A stretch of DNA of 64,000 bases from an uncultured beta proteobacterium (GCA_903960915.1 CAJCCO010000070.1:20416-84415), one strand, 5' to 3'; positions 43,566-52,751 are shown, counted from the first letter of the stretch. Numbers and translations are program-made. The notes: generated from the sequence alone by a model not told the origin.

Positions 43566-44276
43566 ATGCGCAGCGACAACACAGCTTTTCATCGACGCCG
43601 GCCCTTGAACCCTGACGAATTAGCCACCGTGCCCTGGCTGTCGTGCTTGCTGCCGGCTGAGCGAGAGCGGGCGGTAGACGATTTGCGCATCACCGATGCC
43701 GAGCCCGGCGAATTCTTGTGCCGCATGGGCCGGCCGGTCACTTACTGGTTTGGGGTGGTGGACGGTCTGCTCAAAATGAGCAGCGACAACGCCGAGGGCA
43801 AAACCATGACCTTCACCGGCGTGCCCCCCGGCGGTTGGTTTGGCGAGGGGACGGCGCTCAAGCGCGAAACCTACCGCTACAACATTCAGCCGCTGCGCAA
43901 AAGCCTGGTGGCCGGCCTGCACGTGGACACCTTTCACTGGCTGCTAGACCACTCGATTGGTTTTAACCGCTTTGTCATGAACCAGTTGAACGAGCGGCTG
44001 GCCCAGTTCATTGGCGCGCGCGAAATTGACCGCATGAACAACCCCAACCTGCGCGTGGCGCGCAGCCTGGCCGCACTGTTTAACCCGGCGCTGTACCCCG
44101 GCGTGGGCGAGGTGCTGCGCATCACCCAGCAAGAGCTGGCCTACCTGGTGGGCCTGTCGCGCCAGCGCGTCAATGAAGCGCTGACCGCCCTGTCCACGCA
44201 AGGCGTGATTCGTGTCGAATACGGTGGTCTGCGGGTGCTGGACTTGCCGGCTTTGCGCAGCCAGGTTTTCAATTAA
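43566..44276 (+). CDS. Crp/Fnr-family transcriptional regulator
   Basis: A 236-residue regulator: a cyclic-nucleotide-like beta-roll at about 40-140 (VTYWFGVVDGLLKMSS, GGWFGEGTALKRE) and a Crp helix-turn-helix at about 165-225 with recognition helix GLSRQRVNEALTAL. The Cys cluster of FNR is absent (only two Cys near the N-terminus), so it is not an Fe-S oxygen sensor. The recognition helix differs from both CRP (SRETVGRIL) and FNR (LTVETISRL), in line with an unusual operator such as the palindrome upstream. It is divergent from the ligase-liv operon and probably controls it. Confidence 0.9.
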   Translation: MRSDNTAFHRRRPLNPDELATVPWLSCLLPAERERAVDDLRITDAEPGEFLCRMGRPVTYWFGVVDGLLKMSSDNAEGKTMTFTGVPPGGWFGEGTALKRETYRYNIQPLRKSLVAGLHVDTFHWLLDHSIGFNRFVMNQLNERLAQFIGAREIDRMNNPNLRVARSLAALFNPALYPGVGEVLRITQQELAYLVGLSRQRVNEALTALSTQGVIRVEYGGLRVLDLPALRSQVFN

Positions 44277-44331
44277 GGCCCTGGGACCACCCCGGTAAAA
44301 TAAGCGCCTTCAGCTACAAAATATATAGCAC

Positions 44332-45282
44332 ATGACCGACTCTAAACCGCCCGTTTTCCGACGTGCCGCGCCCCCCGTTTCAGCCCCTGCCCGCACGGGC
44401 CTGCCGACCGGGCAAAGCAACACGTCCGCCTATGGCGCCAACGGCACGCTGCGGCTGAACAAGCGCATGGCCGAGTTGGGGCTGGCCTCGCGCCGTGAAG
44501 CCGACGAGTGGATTGGCAAGGGCTGGGTCACGGTCGATGGCGAAGTGGCCACCATGGGCATGCAGGTCAAGCCCGATGTGAAGATTGAAATTACCAAGCA
44601 GGCGCAGGGTCAGCAGGCCAACCAGGTGACGGTGCTGATCAACAAGCCCTTGGGGCTGGTCAGCGGCCAGGCCGAGGACGGCCACGAGCCCGCCATCACC
44701 CTGGTGCAGCCGCAAAACCGTTGGGCCGAAGACAACGCCCGCTTCTTCTTTCACGGCTCACAACTCAAAAGCCTGGTGCCTGCAGGACGGCTGGACATTG
44801 ACTCCACCGGTCTGCTGGTGTTGACGCAAGACGGCCGCGTGGCGCGCCAGTTGATTGGCGAAGACTCGCTGATGGAAAAAGAGTACTTGGTGCGCGTGGT
44901 CTACACCGGCCACGCCAACAGCGCGGCCGCCAACTCGGCCGCCGCCACCTATGGCGGCAAGCCCACGCAACTGAGCCGCATTGACGATGACGACCCGGTC
45001 AGCACCGATGTGCAATCGGTCTTTCCCAAGGACAAACTCCAGCTCTTGCGCCACGGCCTGAGCCTGGACGGCCAGGCGCTGCAAAAGGCCCAGGTGGAAT
45101 GGCAAAACCCTGAGCAATTGCGCTTTGTGCTGGTAGAGGGCAAAAAACGCCAGATTCGCCGCATGTGCGAGCTGGTGGGCCTGAAAGTGGTGGGCTTGAA
45201 ACGCGTGCGCGTGGGCCGTGTCATGCTGGGCAACCTGCCGGTGGGGCAGTGGCGCTATTTGCAGGCGCACGAGCGGTTTTAA
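44332..45282 (+). CDS. rluF: 23S rRNA pseudouridine synthase RluF-like
   Basis: A 316-residue RsuA-family enzyme. An S4 RNA-binding domain (RLNKRMAELGLASRREADEWIGKGWVTVDG) at about 37-90 is followed by the catalytic domain with the Asp of GRLDIDSTGLLVLTQDG and KKRQIRRMCELVG. It isomerises uridine in 23S rRNA; RluF modifies U2604 in E. coli, while other RsuA-type enzymes have other targets. The first 35 residues are Pro/Ala-rich and probably disordered. Its stop overlaps the stop of the convergent gene within TTTAAA. Confidence 0.85.
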   Translation: MTDSKPPVFRRAAPPVSAPARTGLPTGQSNTSAYGANGTLRLNKRMAELGLASRREADEWIGKGWVTVDGEVATMGMQVKPDVKIEITKQAQGQQANQVTVLINKPLGLVSGQAEDGHEPAITLVQPQNRWAEDNARFFFHGSQLKSLVPAGRLDIDSTGLLVLTQDGRVARQLIGEDSLMEKEYLVRVVYTGHANSAAANSAAATYGGKPTQLSRIDDDDPVSTDVQSVFPKDKLQLLRHGLSLDGQALQKAQVEWQNPEQLRFVLVEGKKRQIRRMCELVGLKVVGLKRVRVGRVMLGNLPVGQWRYLQAHERF

Positions 45283-45758
45283 ACCAGCAGCGGCCAGCGG
45301 TACGCCAGCACACTGGCGCTTGGGTAGAAATGTTCCCGCACCTCGTCGAGCTGGTTGCCGCCCAAGAGGTGCACTTGCTGGGCATCGGCACGCAGAAAAA
45401 ACCCAACATGGCCTTTCCAACCGCTGGGGTCGTCGCGCGTCAACACCACGATGCAGCCCGGGCGTGGCGCACTGAGCGCCTCTCCCCAGTTCAACCACGA
45501 GCGCGCCAGGGCCGAGCCGGTGCCGGGAAGGCCGGCCTGGCACAGCGTCCAGTTCACGAAGGAGGAGCACCAGGAGGCCTTGTCGTCGTAACCCTCGATG
45601 TTGGTGCCTGCGTGGTAGGCGGTGATGCGGGGGTTGTTTTGGCCCACCGGGCTGGTGCGTACGCCCAATTCGGCACGTGCCACCGCCATCCAGGGCTCGG
45701 GCCAGACGGGGGAAGCCGCTAAAGTGGGTGTAACAACGGGAGAGAGTGGGCGCGTCAT
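45279..45758 (-). CDS. TIGR02594-type C40/CHAP-like hydrolase
   Basis: A 159-residue protein starting at the ATG at 45756-45758. It shows a Cys-His arrangement of papain-like peptidoglycan hydrolases: SWCSSFVNW with the candidate nucleophile Cys, KGHVGFF with His, and LGGNQ. This matches the TIGR02594 family of unknown substrate. No clear signal peptide is visible, so secretion, if any, is unexplained. It converges on rluF with a four-base overlap and diverges from htpG; the candidate heat-shock promoter of htpG lies just upstream of this start. Confidence 0.72.
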   Translation of the reverse strand: MTRPLSPVVTPTLAASPVWPEPWMAVARAELGVRTSPVGQNNPRITAYHAGTNIEGYDDKASWCSSFVNWTLCQAGLPGTGSALARSWLNWGEALSAPRPGCIVVLTRDDPSGWKGHVGFFLRADAQQVHLLGGNQLDEVREHFYPSASVLAYRWPLLV

Positions 45759-45786
45759 GGCAGAAATTATCGCGCCAGCGCCAGCC

Positions 45787-45813
45787 CTTGAAAGCCCGGC
45801 CATCGCCCATAAT
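45787..45813 (+). promoter_or_regulatory. Candidate sigma-32 heat-shock promoter for htpG
   Basis: CTTGAAA (45787-45793), a 12-base spacer and CCCATAAT (45806-45813) resemble the RpoH consensus CTTGAAA-N11-16-CCCATnT. It ends 64 bases before the htpG ATG. The placement in front of a classic heat-shock gene supports it. Confidence 0.6.
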
Positions 45814-45877
45814 TGAAGGCTTGCCGTGCTGTAGCCTATTGGCGTGCAGCCCTTTGTTGAGACTTTTAGAACCTCCC

Positions 45878-47848
45878 ATGACCAAACAAACCCATTCCTT
45901 CCAGGCCGAAGTGGCCCAGCTGCTGCACCTCGTGACCCACTCGCTGTATTCCAACAAAGAGATTTTTCTGCGCGAGTTGATCTCCAACGCGTCAGACGCC
46001 TGCGACAAGCTGCGGTTTGAGGCCATCAATGACGGCGGTCTGTACGAGAACGACACCGAGTTGAAGGTCAAGGTCAGCTTTGACAAAGACGCCAAAACGC
46101 TCACCATCACCGACAACGGCATTGGCATGAGCACGCAAGAGGCGATTGACCACTTGGGCACGATTGCCAAGAGCGGCACCAAAGATTTCGTCAGCAAGCT
46201 CAGCGGCGACCAAAAAGCCGACTCACAACTGATTGGCCAATTTGGCGTGGGCTTTTATTCCGGCTTCATCGTGGCCGGCAAAATCACCGTCGAAACGCGC
46301 CGTGCCGGCATGAAAGAGACCGAAGGCGTGCGCTGGATCAGCGGCGGCGCCGGTGACTTTGAGGTCGAAGCCATTACCCGCCCCGAGCGTGGCACCAGCG
46401 TGATATTGCACCTGCTTGACGACGCCCTGGACTACGCCAGCGCCTGGAAGCTCAAAGGCATCATCAACAAATACTCCGACCACATCAGCCTGCCCATCTT
46501 GATGGAAAAGGAAGAATGGAAAGACGGCGAGTTGATCAACCCGAGCGATGAAAACGGTGGCCGCCAGCCCGGCGCCATGGTCAAAACCGGGGAGTGGGAA
46601 GCGGTCAACAAGGGCAACGCCATTTGGGCGCGCGCCAAGAAAGACATCACCCCCGAGGACTACACCGAGTTCTACAAACAAATCAGCCACGACTTTGAAG
46701 CCCCGTTGGCCCACACCCACAACCGGGTGGAAGGCAGCACCGAGTACACACAGCTTTTGTACATTCCCGGCAAAGCGCCTATGGATTTGTACAACCGCGA
46801 GAAGTCGGCCGGCGTCAAGCTCTACGTCAAGCGCGTGTTCATCATGGACGACGCCGAGGCGCTGCTGCCCACCTACCTGCGCTTTGTCAAAGGCGTGGTT
46901 GATTCAGCCGATTTGCCCCTGAACGTGAGCCGCGAGTTGCTGCAAGAAAGCCGCGACGTCAAGGCGATTCGTGAAGGCTGCACCAAGCGCGTGCTGGGCA
47001 TGCTGGAAGACCTGGCCAAACACGACAAACTGCCCGAAGCCTCGGCTGACGGCGTGACCGATGTGGTGTCGGAAGAAGACCAGGCCCACGTGGGCAAGTA
47101 CAGCAAGTTTTACGCTGAATTTGGGGCCGTGCTGAAAGAAGGCATGGGCGAAGACTTTGCCAACAAAGACCGCCTGGCCAAGCTGCTGCGTTTTGCCTCC
47201 AGCACCACCGACGCAGTGAGCGTCAGTTTTGCCGACTACAAAGCCCGCATGAAAGAGGGCCAGGAAGCCATCTACTACATCACCGCTGACAACGCCGCCG
47301 CCGCCAAGAACAGCCCACAGTTGGAAGTGTTCAAGAAAAAAGGCATTGAAGTGCTGTTGATGACCGACCGCGTGGACGAGTGGGCGCTGAACTACCTGCA
47401 AGACTTTGACGGCACACCGCTGCAAAGCGTGGCCAAGGGCGCGGTCGATCTGGGCAGCCTGCAAGACGAAACCGAAAAGAAGGCCGCCGAGGAAGCCGCC
47501 GAAACCTTCAAGCCCCTGCTTGCCAAGCTGAAAGAAGCCCTGAAAGACAAGGCCGAGGACGTGCGCGTGACCACGCGCCTGGTGGACAGCCCGGCCTGCC
47601 TGGTGGTGCAAGACCACGGCATGAGCACGCAATTGGCGCGCATGCTCAAACAGGCTGGCCAAGCAGCCCCTGAGGTGAAGCCGGTGCTGGAGGTGAACGC
47701 TGAGCACCCGCTGGTGAAAAAGCTCGACGGCTCGGTGCACTTTCATGACTTGGCGCACATTTTGTTTGACCAGGCGCTGTTGGCCGAAGGCGGCTTGCCG
47801 GCGGACCCTGCGGCTTATGTGAAACGTGTCAACGCGCTGCTGGCCTGA
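45878..47848 (+). CDS. htpG: Molecular chaperone HtpG (Hsp90)
   Basis: A 656-residue Hsp90 starting at the ATG at 45878. N-terminal ATPase motifs are [45 protein letters not shown] and [11 protein letters not shown]. The middle domain carries [10 protein letters not shown] and [11 protein letters not shown], and the C-terminal dimerisation domain ends the protein. It is an ATP-driven cytoplasmic chaperone. The extra 44 in-frame codons upstream cross the candidate sigma-32 promoter and are not part of the gene. An FKBP gene follows 40 bases later and may share transcription. Confidence 0.97.
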   Translation: MTKQTHSFQAEVAQLLHLVTHSLYSNKEIFLRELISNASDACDKLRFEAINDGGLYENDTELKVKVSFDKDAKTLTITDNGIGMSTQEAIDHLGTIAKSGTKDFVSKLSGDQKADSQLIGQFGVGFYSGFIVAGKITVETRRAGMKETEGVRWISGGAGDFEVEAITRPERGTSVILHLLDDALDYASAWKLKGIINKYSDHISLPILMEKEEWKDGELINPSDENGGRQPGAMVKTGEWEAVNKGNAIWARAKKDITPEDYTEFYKQISHDFEAPLAHTHNRVEGSTEYTQLLYIPGKAPMDLYNREKSAGVKLYVKRVFIMDDAEALLPTYLRFVKGVVDSADLPLNVSRELLQESRDVKAIREGCTKRVLGMLEDLAKHDKLPEASADGVTDVVSEEDQAHVGKYSKFYAEFGAVLKEGMGEDFANKDRLAKLLRFASSTTDAVSVSFADYKARMKEGQEAIYYITADNAAAAKNSPQLEVFKKKGIEVLLMTDRVDEWALNYLQDFDGTPLQSVAKGAVDLGSLQDETEKKAAEEAAETFKPLLAKLKEALKDKAEDVRVTTRLVDSPACLVVQDHGMSTQLARMLKQAGQAAPEVKPVLEVNAEHPLVKKLDGSVHFHDLAHILFDQALLAEGGLPADPAAYVKRVNALLA

Positions 47849-47888
47849 TGATTTAAATTTTGAATTTTGAATTTTGAAAGAATCTTCG

Positions 47889-48350
47889 ATGAAAACTGCT
47901 CTGCGCTTTGGCGCCCTCACCGCCTCTTTCTCCTTATCCCTCGCCCTGCTTTGCGTCGGCAACACCTGGGCGGCTGACGCTGTCACGGCTGCCGCCGCCA
48001 AAGAAGCGGGCGCCGTCGTGACGCCCTCAGGTCTGGTGTTTCGCTCGCTCAAAGACGGTAGCGGCGCCAGCCCCAGCGCCAAAGACAACGTCAAAGTGCA
48101 CTACCGCGGCACCTTCCCCGATGGCAAGGAATTTGACAGTTCGTACAAGCGCAACGAAGCCATTGAGTTCCCCTTGAGTGGTGTGATTCCCTGCTGGACC
48201 GAAGGCGTGCAGCGCATGAAAGTGGGCGGCAAAGCCAAGTTGACCTGCCCCGCCGCCATTGCCTACGGCAGCCGCGGCGCCGGTGGTGTCATTCCGCCCA
48301 ACGCCACGCTGTTGTTTGAGGTGGAACTGCTCGCCATCAACGGCAAGTAA
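47889..48350 (+). CDS. Exported FKBP-type peptidyl-prolyl isomerase
   Basis: A 153-residue protein from the ATG at 47889, preceded by GAAAG. A signal peptide ends at NTWAAD, around residue 29. The FKBP domain covers 50-152 with VKVHYRGTFPDGKEFDSSYKR, VIPCWTEGVQRMKVGGKAKL and AYGSRGAGGVIPPNATLLFEVELL. It should fold proteins in the periplasm. The upstream gap has three ATTTTGA direct repeats. A good terminator begins at its stop codon. Confidence 0.92.
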   Translation: MKTALRFGALTASFSLSLALLCVGNTWAADAVTAAAAKEAGAVVTPSGLVFRSLKDGSGASPSAKDNVKVHYRGTFPDGKEFDSSYKRNEAIEFPLSGVIPCWTEGVQRMKVGGKAKLTCPAAIAYGSRGAGGVIPPNATLLFEVELLAINGK

Positions 48351-48368
48351 GACGCCGCTTGGCGTTTT
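48349..48368 (+). terminator. Rho-independent terminator after the FKBP gene
   Basis: A stem of six to eight pairs (AAGACGCC with GGCGTTTT) around a GCTT loop starts at the stop codon of the FKBP gene and ends in TTTT. The convergent kinase gene ends 15 bases further on. Confidence 0.65.
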
Positions 48369-48382
48369 GAGGGCTTGGGGCC

Positions 48383-49489
48383 TTACACCACCAGCGGCTC
48401 TTCCTGCATGGCTTCCATTTGCTCTTCGAGCATTTGCACCTGGCCTTGCCAGTAGTCGCTGGAGCCAAACCACGGAAAGTTGATGGGAAAGGTGGGGTCA
48501 GACCAGCGCCGGGCCAGCCAGTAACTGTAATGAATCAGGCGCAGGGTGCGCAGCGGTTCTATCAGCGCCAGCTCGCGCCGGTCAAAGTCTCGAAACTGCT
48601 CGTAGCCGTCCACCAAGGCCCCCAACTGCCGGCTGCGCTGCTGGCGGTCGCCGCTGAGCAGCATCCACAGGTCTTGCACGGCCGGGCCACTTCGGGCATC
48701 GTCCAGGTCGACAAAATGCGGGCCTGGCCCGGCACTGGCCGGCGACTCCAGCGGCGTCCACAAGATATTGCCTGGGTGGCAGTCACCGTGCAGCCGCAGA
48801 TGGCGAATTGGGTCGCTGTGCTGTGATGGGCTGTGGCTGGTGCCCACCAATGACGGATAGCCGGCAATCATGTCCAACGCGGCTTGCGAGGCTTTTTCCC
48901 AAGCCGATTGCACGTCCAGCGGCACCTGGTCGTGGCGCAGCAACCACTCCCGCGCCTCCAGCCCAAAGCTTTGCAGATTGAGCGCCGGGCGGCTGGTAAA
49001 AGGACGCTTCGCACCCACGGTGTGAATGCGCGCCAGAAAGCGGCCAATCCATTCCAGCACATCAGAGTCATCCAACTCGGGCGCTCGGCCGCCTCGGTTG
49101 GGGCTGACGCTGAAGGCAAAGCCAGCAAAGTGGTGCAGCGTCTGGCCCTGGATGTCCAGGGGGCCGACCACCGGAATTTCAGCCGCCATCAGCTCGGCTG
49201 AAAAAGCATGCTCCTCCAGAATTTGCGCCTCGCTCCAGCGCCCCGGCCGGTAAAACTTGGCCACCACCGCCGGGCCATCCTCCAGGTGCAGCTGGTAAAC
49301 ACGGTTCTCATAAGAGCTCAACGCCAACTGCCGCCCATCGCCGTACATTCCCACACTGGCCAGCGCATCCATCACCACATCGGGCGTGAGGGTCTCAAAG
49401 GCGTGCACCTCGTGCGTGGTGGGGTTGGTGGGGTTGGTGGGGTTGGCGGGGTTGGTGGGGTCTGAAGCGGGCACAGCATTTGAAGTCAT
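48383..49489 (-). CDS. srkA: SrkA/RdoA-like serine/threonine protein kinase
   Basis: A 368-residue choline-kinase-fold (APH-like) protein kinase from the ATG at 49487-49489. Motifs are SSYENRVYQLHLEDGPAVVAKFYRPGRW, the catalytic HGDCHPGNILW and the metal-binding FVDLDDARSGPAVQDLWMLL. In E. coli SrkA (YihE) counters the MazEF death pathway under stress. This copy has an N-terminal extension of about 35 residues, of which 15 are a (D/N)P(T/A) repeat coded by a 9-base tandem repeat. It is last in its direction; its 5' side borders a dispersed element. Confidence 0.9.
   Translation of the reverse strand: MTSNAVPASDPTNPANPTNPTNPTTHEVHAFETLTPDVVMDALASVGMYGDGRQLALSSYENRVYQLHLEDGPAVVAKFYRPGRWSEAQILEEHAFSAELMAAEIPVVGPLDIQGQTLHHFAGFAFSVSPNRGGRAPELDDSDVLEWIGRFLARIHTVGAKRPFTSRPALNLQSFGLEAREWLLRHDQVPLDVQSAWEKASQAALDMIAGYPSLVGTSHSPSQHSDPIRHLRLHGDCHPGNILWTPLESPASAGPGPHFVDLDDARSGPAVQDLWMLLSGDRQQRSRQLGALVDGYEQFRDFDRRELALIEPLRTLRLIHYSYWLARRWSDPTFPINFPWFGSSDYWQGQVQMLEEQMEAMQEEPLVV
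49418..49462. repeat. Five 9-base tandem repeats in the srkA 5' coding region
   Basis: Five units of GGTGGGGTT (one with GGC, one ending GGTC) run without a gap. On the minus strand they encode DPT-NPA-NPT-NPT-NPT, residues 10-24. As the unit is a multiple of three, copy-number change would alter length without a frameshift. Confidence 0.85.
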
Positions 49490-49560
49490 GCCCGCATTGT
49501 CGCGCCAGCTGCCGCTAATCGTCACAGCAAGCCACACCACCCGTCACGGCGAGCCACCCC

Positions 49561-49645
49561 CGTCACTGCGAGGCTGAAAGCCGTGGCAGTCCATGGTGGC
49601 ATATCAACAACCTGGATTGCCGCGGCCTGAAGGCCTCGCAATGAC
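49561..49645. repeat. Complete copy of the dispersed inverted-repeat element
   Basis: CGTCACTGCGAGGCTG at the left and CCTGGATTGCCGCGGCCTG through CTCGCAATGAC at the right match the units at 12354-12603, with a divergent left arm. It lies between the srkA start and the kinase-USP stop. Confidence 0.8.
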
Positions 49646-49665
49646 GGGTTCGCGCTGTAGCCAGA

Positions 49666-51141
49666 TTAGAACGGGGCGTCCAGGTCGCGGTTCCAGAGGG
49701 GTTTGAGTTTGGCGGCTTGCTCAATCAAGCGTTCAAAGGGCAAGGCCTGCTTGACCAGAATAACGGTGCAGGGCGCGTCCATGGCTACTTTGATGGGCAC
49801 GGTGGCAACAAAGCGCTGCGTTAACAGGCCATGCGTGGCCGCACCCATGACGATAACGCTGACATGGTTACCCCCGGCATAAGCGACCAGGGCCTGCGCC
49901 ACATCGCCCGATTCGAGCACGTGGTAGGAGGCTTGGTGGTTGAGCAGGTCCAGCGGCTGTGCCCACTGGCGCAGGCTGGCCAGGTGGTGGCGGTGCACAT
50001 GGGTTTCGCTGGTTTCTACCGAGGAGCCGCTGGTCTCGCCAGGCGAGATCACGGTGACGCAGGCCAGGCGGGCACCGGGGCGGGTGCCCAGCGCGCGTGC
50101 CACGGCCTGACGCAAAGAGTACAGGGTGGCGTCTTGCACGTCCTTGTTGGGAATGGCCACCATGACGATAGGCACCTCGTCAATTTGCTGCGATGGCAGC
50201 GGGCTGGGCTGGTAGTGCATGCCGGCGGCTTTGAGCCAGCGCTTAAAGTGAATCCAGAAACCGGTGCCTTGCAGCTTGCGCCCACGCGCGGTGAGGGTGA
50301 CTTGCTCGGGGTGGCGCAGGTCAAACGCCAGATGGGCCGCCGACGGGTAGCGCTGGTCCGCCTCCGGTTCCAGGCAACGCAGCACAACTTCTTGCAGCCA
50401 CTCGGGCACTTGCGGGTTGAGCTTGCGCGGCGGCGTGGGGTCCATCCACAGGCGCTGGCGCAAACCGCCCTGGGTCTGCGGCGCGCCAAAGGGCAGCTCG
50501 CCGGTGCACAACTCGTAGAGCATGACGCCGATGGCAAAAATATCGCTGCGCGGGTCGCCTCGCACGCCCACCACTTGCTCCGGCGCAATCCAGGTAGGCG
50601 AGCCCACGGCTTTGCGCAATTGCTCGGCCAGCAGGTCGGGGTACAGCGCGTTGCAGGACAGACCAAAGTCCAGCAGCACGGCGCGACCATCGGGGCGAAT
50701 CAGCACATTGGCAGGCTTCAAGTCCAGGTGAACGGTGTTTTGCTGGTGCAGGCTGTGCACCGCCAGCGCCACCGCCGCACCCAGACGCGCCAGTTCTTCC
50801 ATGGGCGCGCGTTCGGGCAGGTCAAGCCAGTGTTGCAAGGTCTGCCCCTGCACATATTCCATCACCAGGTAGGGCACGTGGTCGAGGTCACCTGCGGCCA
50901 CAAAACGCGGCACGTTCGGGCCGCTGATGACTTGCAGCATTTGATGCTCGACCTCAAAGCTGACGATGTTCTCGGCACCGTCGCCCGCCGTCATGCGCGG
51001 AATTTTCATGGCCAGCGCAAAGCCGGGGTCGCGCGCGCCTTCGGTGTAGCGCACGCGGTAAATATGCGCCATGCCGCCGGCGTGGATGCATTCTTCAATG
51101 GTGAAACCGTCCAGCTCGGTACCGGGCGCCAGCAGCTTCAT
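49666..51141 (-). CDS. Serine/threonine protein kinase fused to a universal stress protein domain
   Basis: A 491-residue fusion. Residues 12-280 form a Hanks-type kinase: ATP Lys 46, catalytic HLDLKPANVL with Asp 140 and Asn 145, DFG at 158-160, and SPTWIAPEQ as activation segment end. Residues 325-470 form a UspA-like domain ending IVMGAATHGLLTQRFVATVPIKVAMDAPCTVILV, close to the usual GxxG-9-GS nucleotide site. There is no membrane segment, unlike PknB. The HRD Arg is Leu (HLD), as in non-RD kinases. It overlaps the metallophosphoesterase start-stop by ATGA, suggesting a linked kinase-phosphatase pair. Confidence 0.88.
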   Translation of the reverse strand: MKLLAPGTELDGFTIEECIHAGGMAHIYRVRYTEGARDPGFALAMKIPRMTAGDGAENIVSFEVEHQMLQVISGPNVPRFVAAGDLDHVPYLVMEYVQGQTLQHWLDLPERAPMEELARLGAAVALAVHSLHQQNTVHLDLKPANVLIRPDGRAVLLDFGLSCNALYPDLLAEQLRKAVGSPTWIAPEQVVGVRGDPRSDIFAIGVMLYELCTGELPFGAPQTQGGLRQRLWMDPTPPRKLNPQVPEWLQEVVLRCLEPEADQRYPSAAHLAFDLRHPEQVTLTARGRKLQGTGFWIHFKRWLKAAGMHYQPSPLPSQQIDEVPIVMVAIPNKDVQDATLYSLRQAVARALGTRPGARLACVTVISPGETSGSSVETSETHVHRHHLASLRQWAQPLDLLNHQASYHVLESGDVAQALVAYAGGNHVSVIVMGAATHGLLTQRFVATVPIKVAMDAPCTVILVKQALPFERLIEQAAKLKPLWNRDLDAPF

Positions 51142-51890
51142 CGGCCAGTCTCCAGCCGGTCGGCAAAAAAGGCCGGCAAGCCAGCCTGCCGAATAGCGGC
51201 CGCGGCCGATTGGTGGTCATAGGCCACACGCTGAAAGCTGAGCTGCAGCTTGGCGGTGTCAAACAGCGCGTACATGGCTTGCGGGTTGCCGTCTCGCGGT
51301 TGCCCCACCGAGCCAATGGTGGCCAGCCAATGGCGGTGGCGCGGCACCGGCACCGCCACCCCGGGGGTGGGAATGAATTTCATGAGGTCGGCACCCGCAC
51401 CCCGGTAGTACAGCGTTTGCATGTGCACATGGCCACCAAAAACGTGCCGCACCTCGGGCAGGTGGCTGGCCGCGTCCAGGCTAGCCGCTGCGCTGCGCTG
51501 GTCCAGCACGTAGCGCCAGACCTCGGGCGAGTCCACGCTGGCATGCACCAGCAAGGCGCTCTGGTGTTGCAGGGTCAGTGGCAACTGGTGCAAAAACTGG
51601 CGCTGCGCGGGCGACAGTTGCGCGTGCGTCCAGGCCGCCGTGCTGGCGCCGGTGCTGCTGGCATCGGCTGGGGGCGTCACCGCCATCGCGTCATGGTTGC
51701 CTTTGAGCACCAAGGCGCCCGCGGCCGCCAGTTCTTGCACGCGTGCCACCACTTCAACCGGATGGGCGCCATAGCCCACCAGATCGCCCAGCAAGGCAAA
51801 CTGCTGCGCACCCTGCGCGCGGGCGTGCGCCAGACAGGCTTCAAAGGCCTGGATGTTGGCGTGAATGTCTGACATCAAAGCCAGTTTCAT
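51138..51890 (-). CDS. Calcineurin-like metallophosphoesterase
   Basis: A 250-residue metallophosphoesterase with the full metal-site series: DIHAN (Asp 8, His 10), GDLVGYG, GNHD, HASVD and GGHVHMQ. The YfcE/protein phosphatase-like layout suggests a phosphodiesterase or protein phosphatase. It is translated just before the kinase-USP gene and overlaps it, so an opposing role to that kinase is an attractive inference. No signal peptide is seen. Confidence 0.88.
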   Translation of the reverse strand: MKLALMSDIHANIQAFEACLAHARAQGAQQFALLGDLVGYGAHPVEVVARVQELAAAGALVLKGNHDAMAVTPPADASSTGASTAAWTHAQLSPAQRQFLHQLPLTLQHQSALLVHASVDSPEVWRYVLDQRSAAASLDAASHLPEVRHVFGGHVHMQTLYYRGAGADLMKFIPTPGVAVPVPRHRHWLATIGSVGQPRDGNPQAMYALFDTAKLQLSFQRVAYDHQSAAAAIRQAGLPAFFADRLETGR

Positions 51891-52097
51891 GGCGGGGGTC
51901 CTTCAGTTCTAGGGAAGCTAGGTTGTGGGCTGCAGGGTCTCGACAGATCTCGCTGAGTCAGCCTCATCATGCTGCCCCAGGCTGACAGGAAGTTTGCAGC
52001 AGCCGCGCGGCCTTGGGATTGATACGAGTCAAGCAGGGGGTTCGCTTCAGGTCGGTTGAGGGTGGATAGGAGCGGTTGGGGGCGCTACAGTCAAGGC

Positions 52098-52508
52098 ATG
52101 AAGAAATGGAACCACCGCAAACGCCTGATCACCCGCCGTGGTCTGGTTTATTCATTGGTCTTGTGCCTGCTGATTCTGGGGCTAGGCGGCTTGGGCTTCT
52201 GGCTGCTAGAGCCCCGGGCGCTCACCTTGTCTGACGGGCTGTGGCTGGCCTTCACCACGGCGGCCACGGTGGGCTATGGCGACATCGTGCCCAGCACCCA
52301 CGCATCGCGCGCGTTTTCTGTGGTGGTGGTGTTGCTGGGCTTGGCGGTGCTGTCGCTGGTGACGGCCTCGGTGGCGGCCATGTTTGTTGAAACCGAAGAG
52401 CGTCAGATTGAGCGCGACCTGATGAACGAGATTGGCGCACTGCGCGCTGAAGTGCACCGCCTGCATGAAGATGTGCGCGCCCTGAAGGCCGGGCAGCACG
52501 CTGACTGA
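52098..52508 (+). CDS. Two-transmembrane potassium channel protein
   Basis: A 136-residue protein from the ATG at 52098. Two membrane helices (about 16-37 and 71-93) flank a pore loop with the K+ selectivity filter TTAATVGYGDIVP (TVGYGD at 57-62). The C-terminal 40 residues form a short acidic coiled coil (ERDLMNEIGALRAEVHRLHEDV) that could drive tetramer assembly. It has no RCK domain, so it is of the minimal KcsA-like class. It stands alone between minus-strand genes with 207 bases upstream. Confidence 0.88.
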   Translation: MKKWNHRKRLITRRGLVYSLVLCLLILGLGGLGFWLLEPRALTLSDGLWLAFTTAATVGYGDIVPSTHASRAFSVVVVLLGLAVLSLVTASVAAMFVETEERQIERDLMNEIGALRAEVHRLHEDVRALKAGQHAD

Positions 52509-52517
52509 TACCCCGGG

Positions 52518-52751
52518 TTAACCAAGCACCATAATTTCCCAGAAGCGCGGAGAGTTTAAAACTTCACAGCCCGTGCGAATCGACTCCACCAAAGCGGGCA
52601 ATCTGATATTGAGCGCGTAGCGCACAGGGTCACTGTAATTAAGCGGCGGGTCTTGAGGTCCAGCTCTGGGCGCTGCCACACGTTGCCCTAGGCAAAGCGG
52701 GTCATGTGCACTTGAATGGGCTGGGTAAAGGGCGTCGCATGGTGTGGTCAT
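52518..52751 (-). CDS. Possible small protein of unknown function
   Basis: A 77-codon frame starting at an ATG, 48 bases downstream of nnrS in the same direction. I do not recognise it. The second half (VRYALNIRLPALVESIRTGCEVL) looks protein-like and amphipathic, while the first half is Pro/Ala-rich and less convincing. It could be a third gene after DUF2249-nnrS or the remnant of a decayed gene. Confidence 0.3.
   Translation of the reverse strand: MTTPCDALYPAHSSAHDPLCLGQRVAAPRAGPQDPPLNYSDPVRYALNIRLPALVESIRTGCEVLNSPRFWEIMVLG

Noticed and set aside
44758..46197. 479-codon frame on the minus strand
   Set aside because: It runs antisense through rluF, out of frame through the hydrolase gene and antisense to the start of htpG, all of which have clear motifs.
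47874..47888. TTG start for the FKBP gene
   Set aside because: The ATG at 47889 has a better ribosome site and places the signal peptide at the N-terminus.
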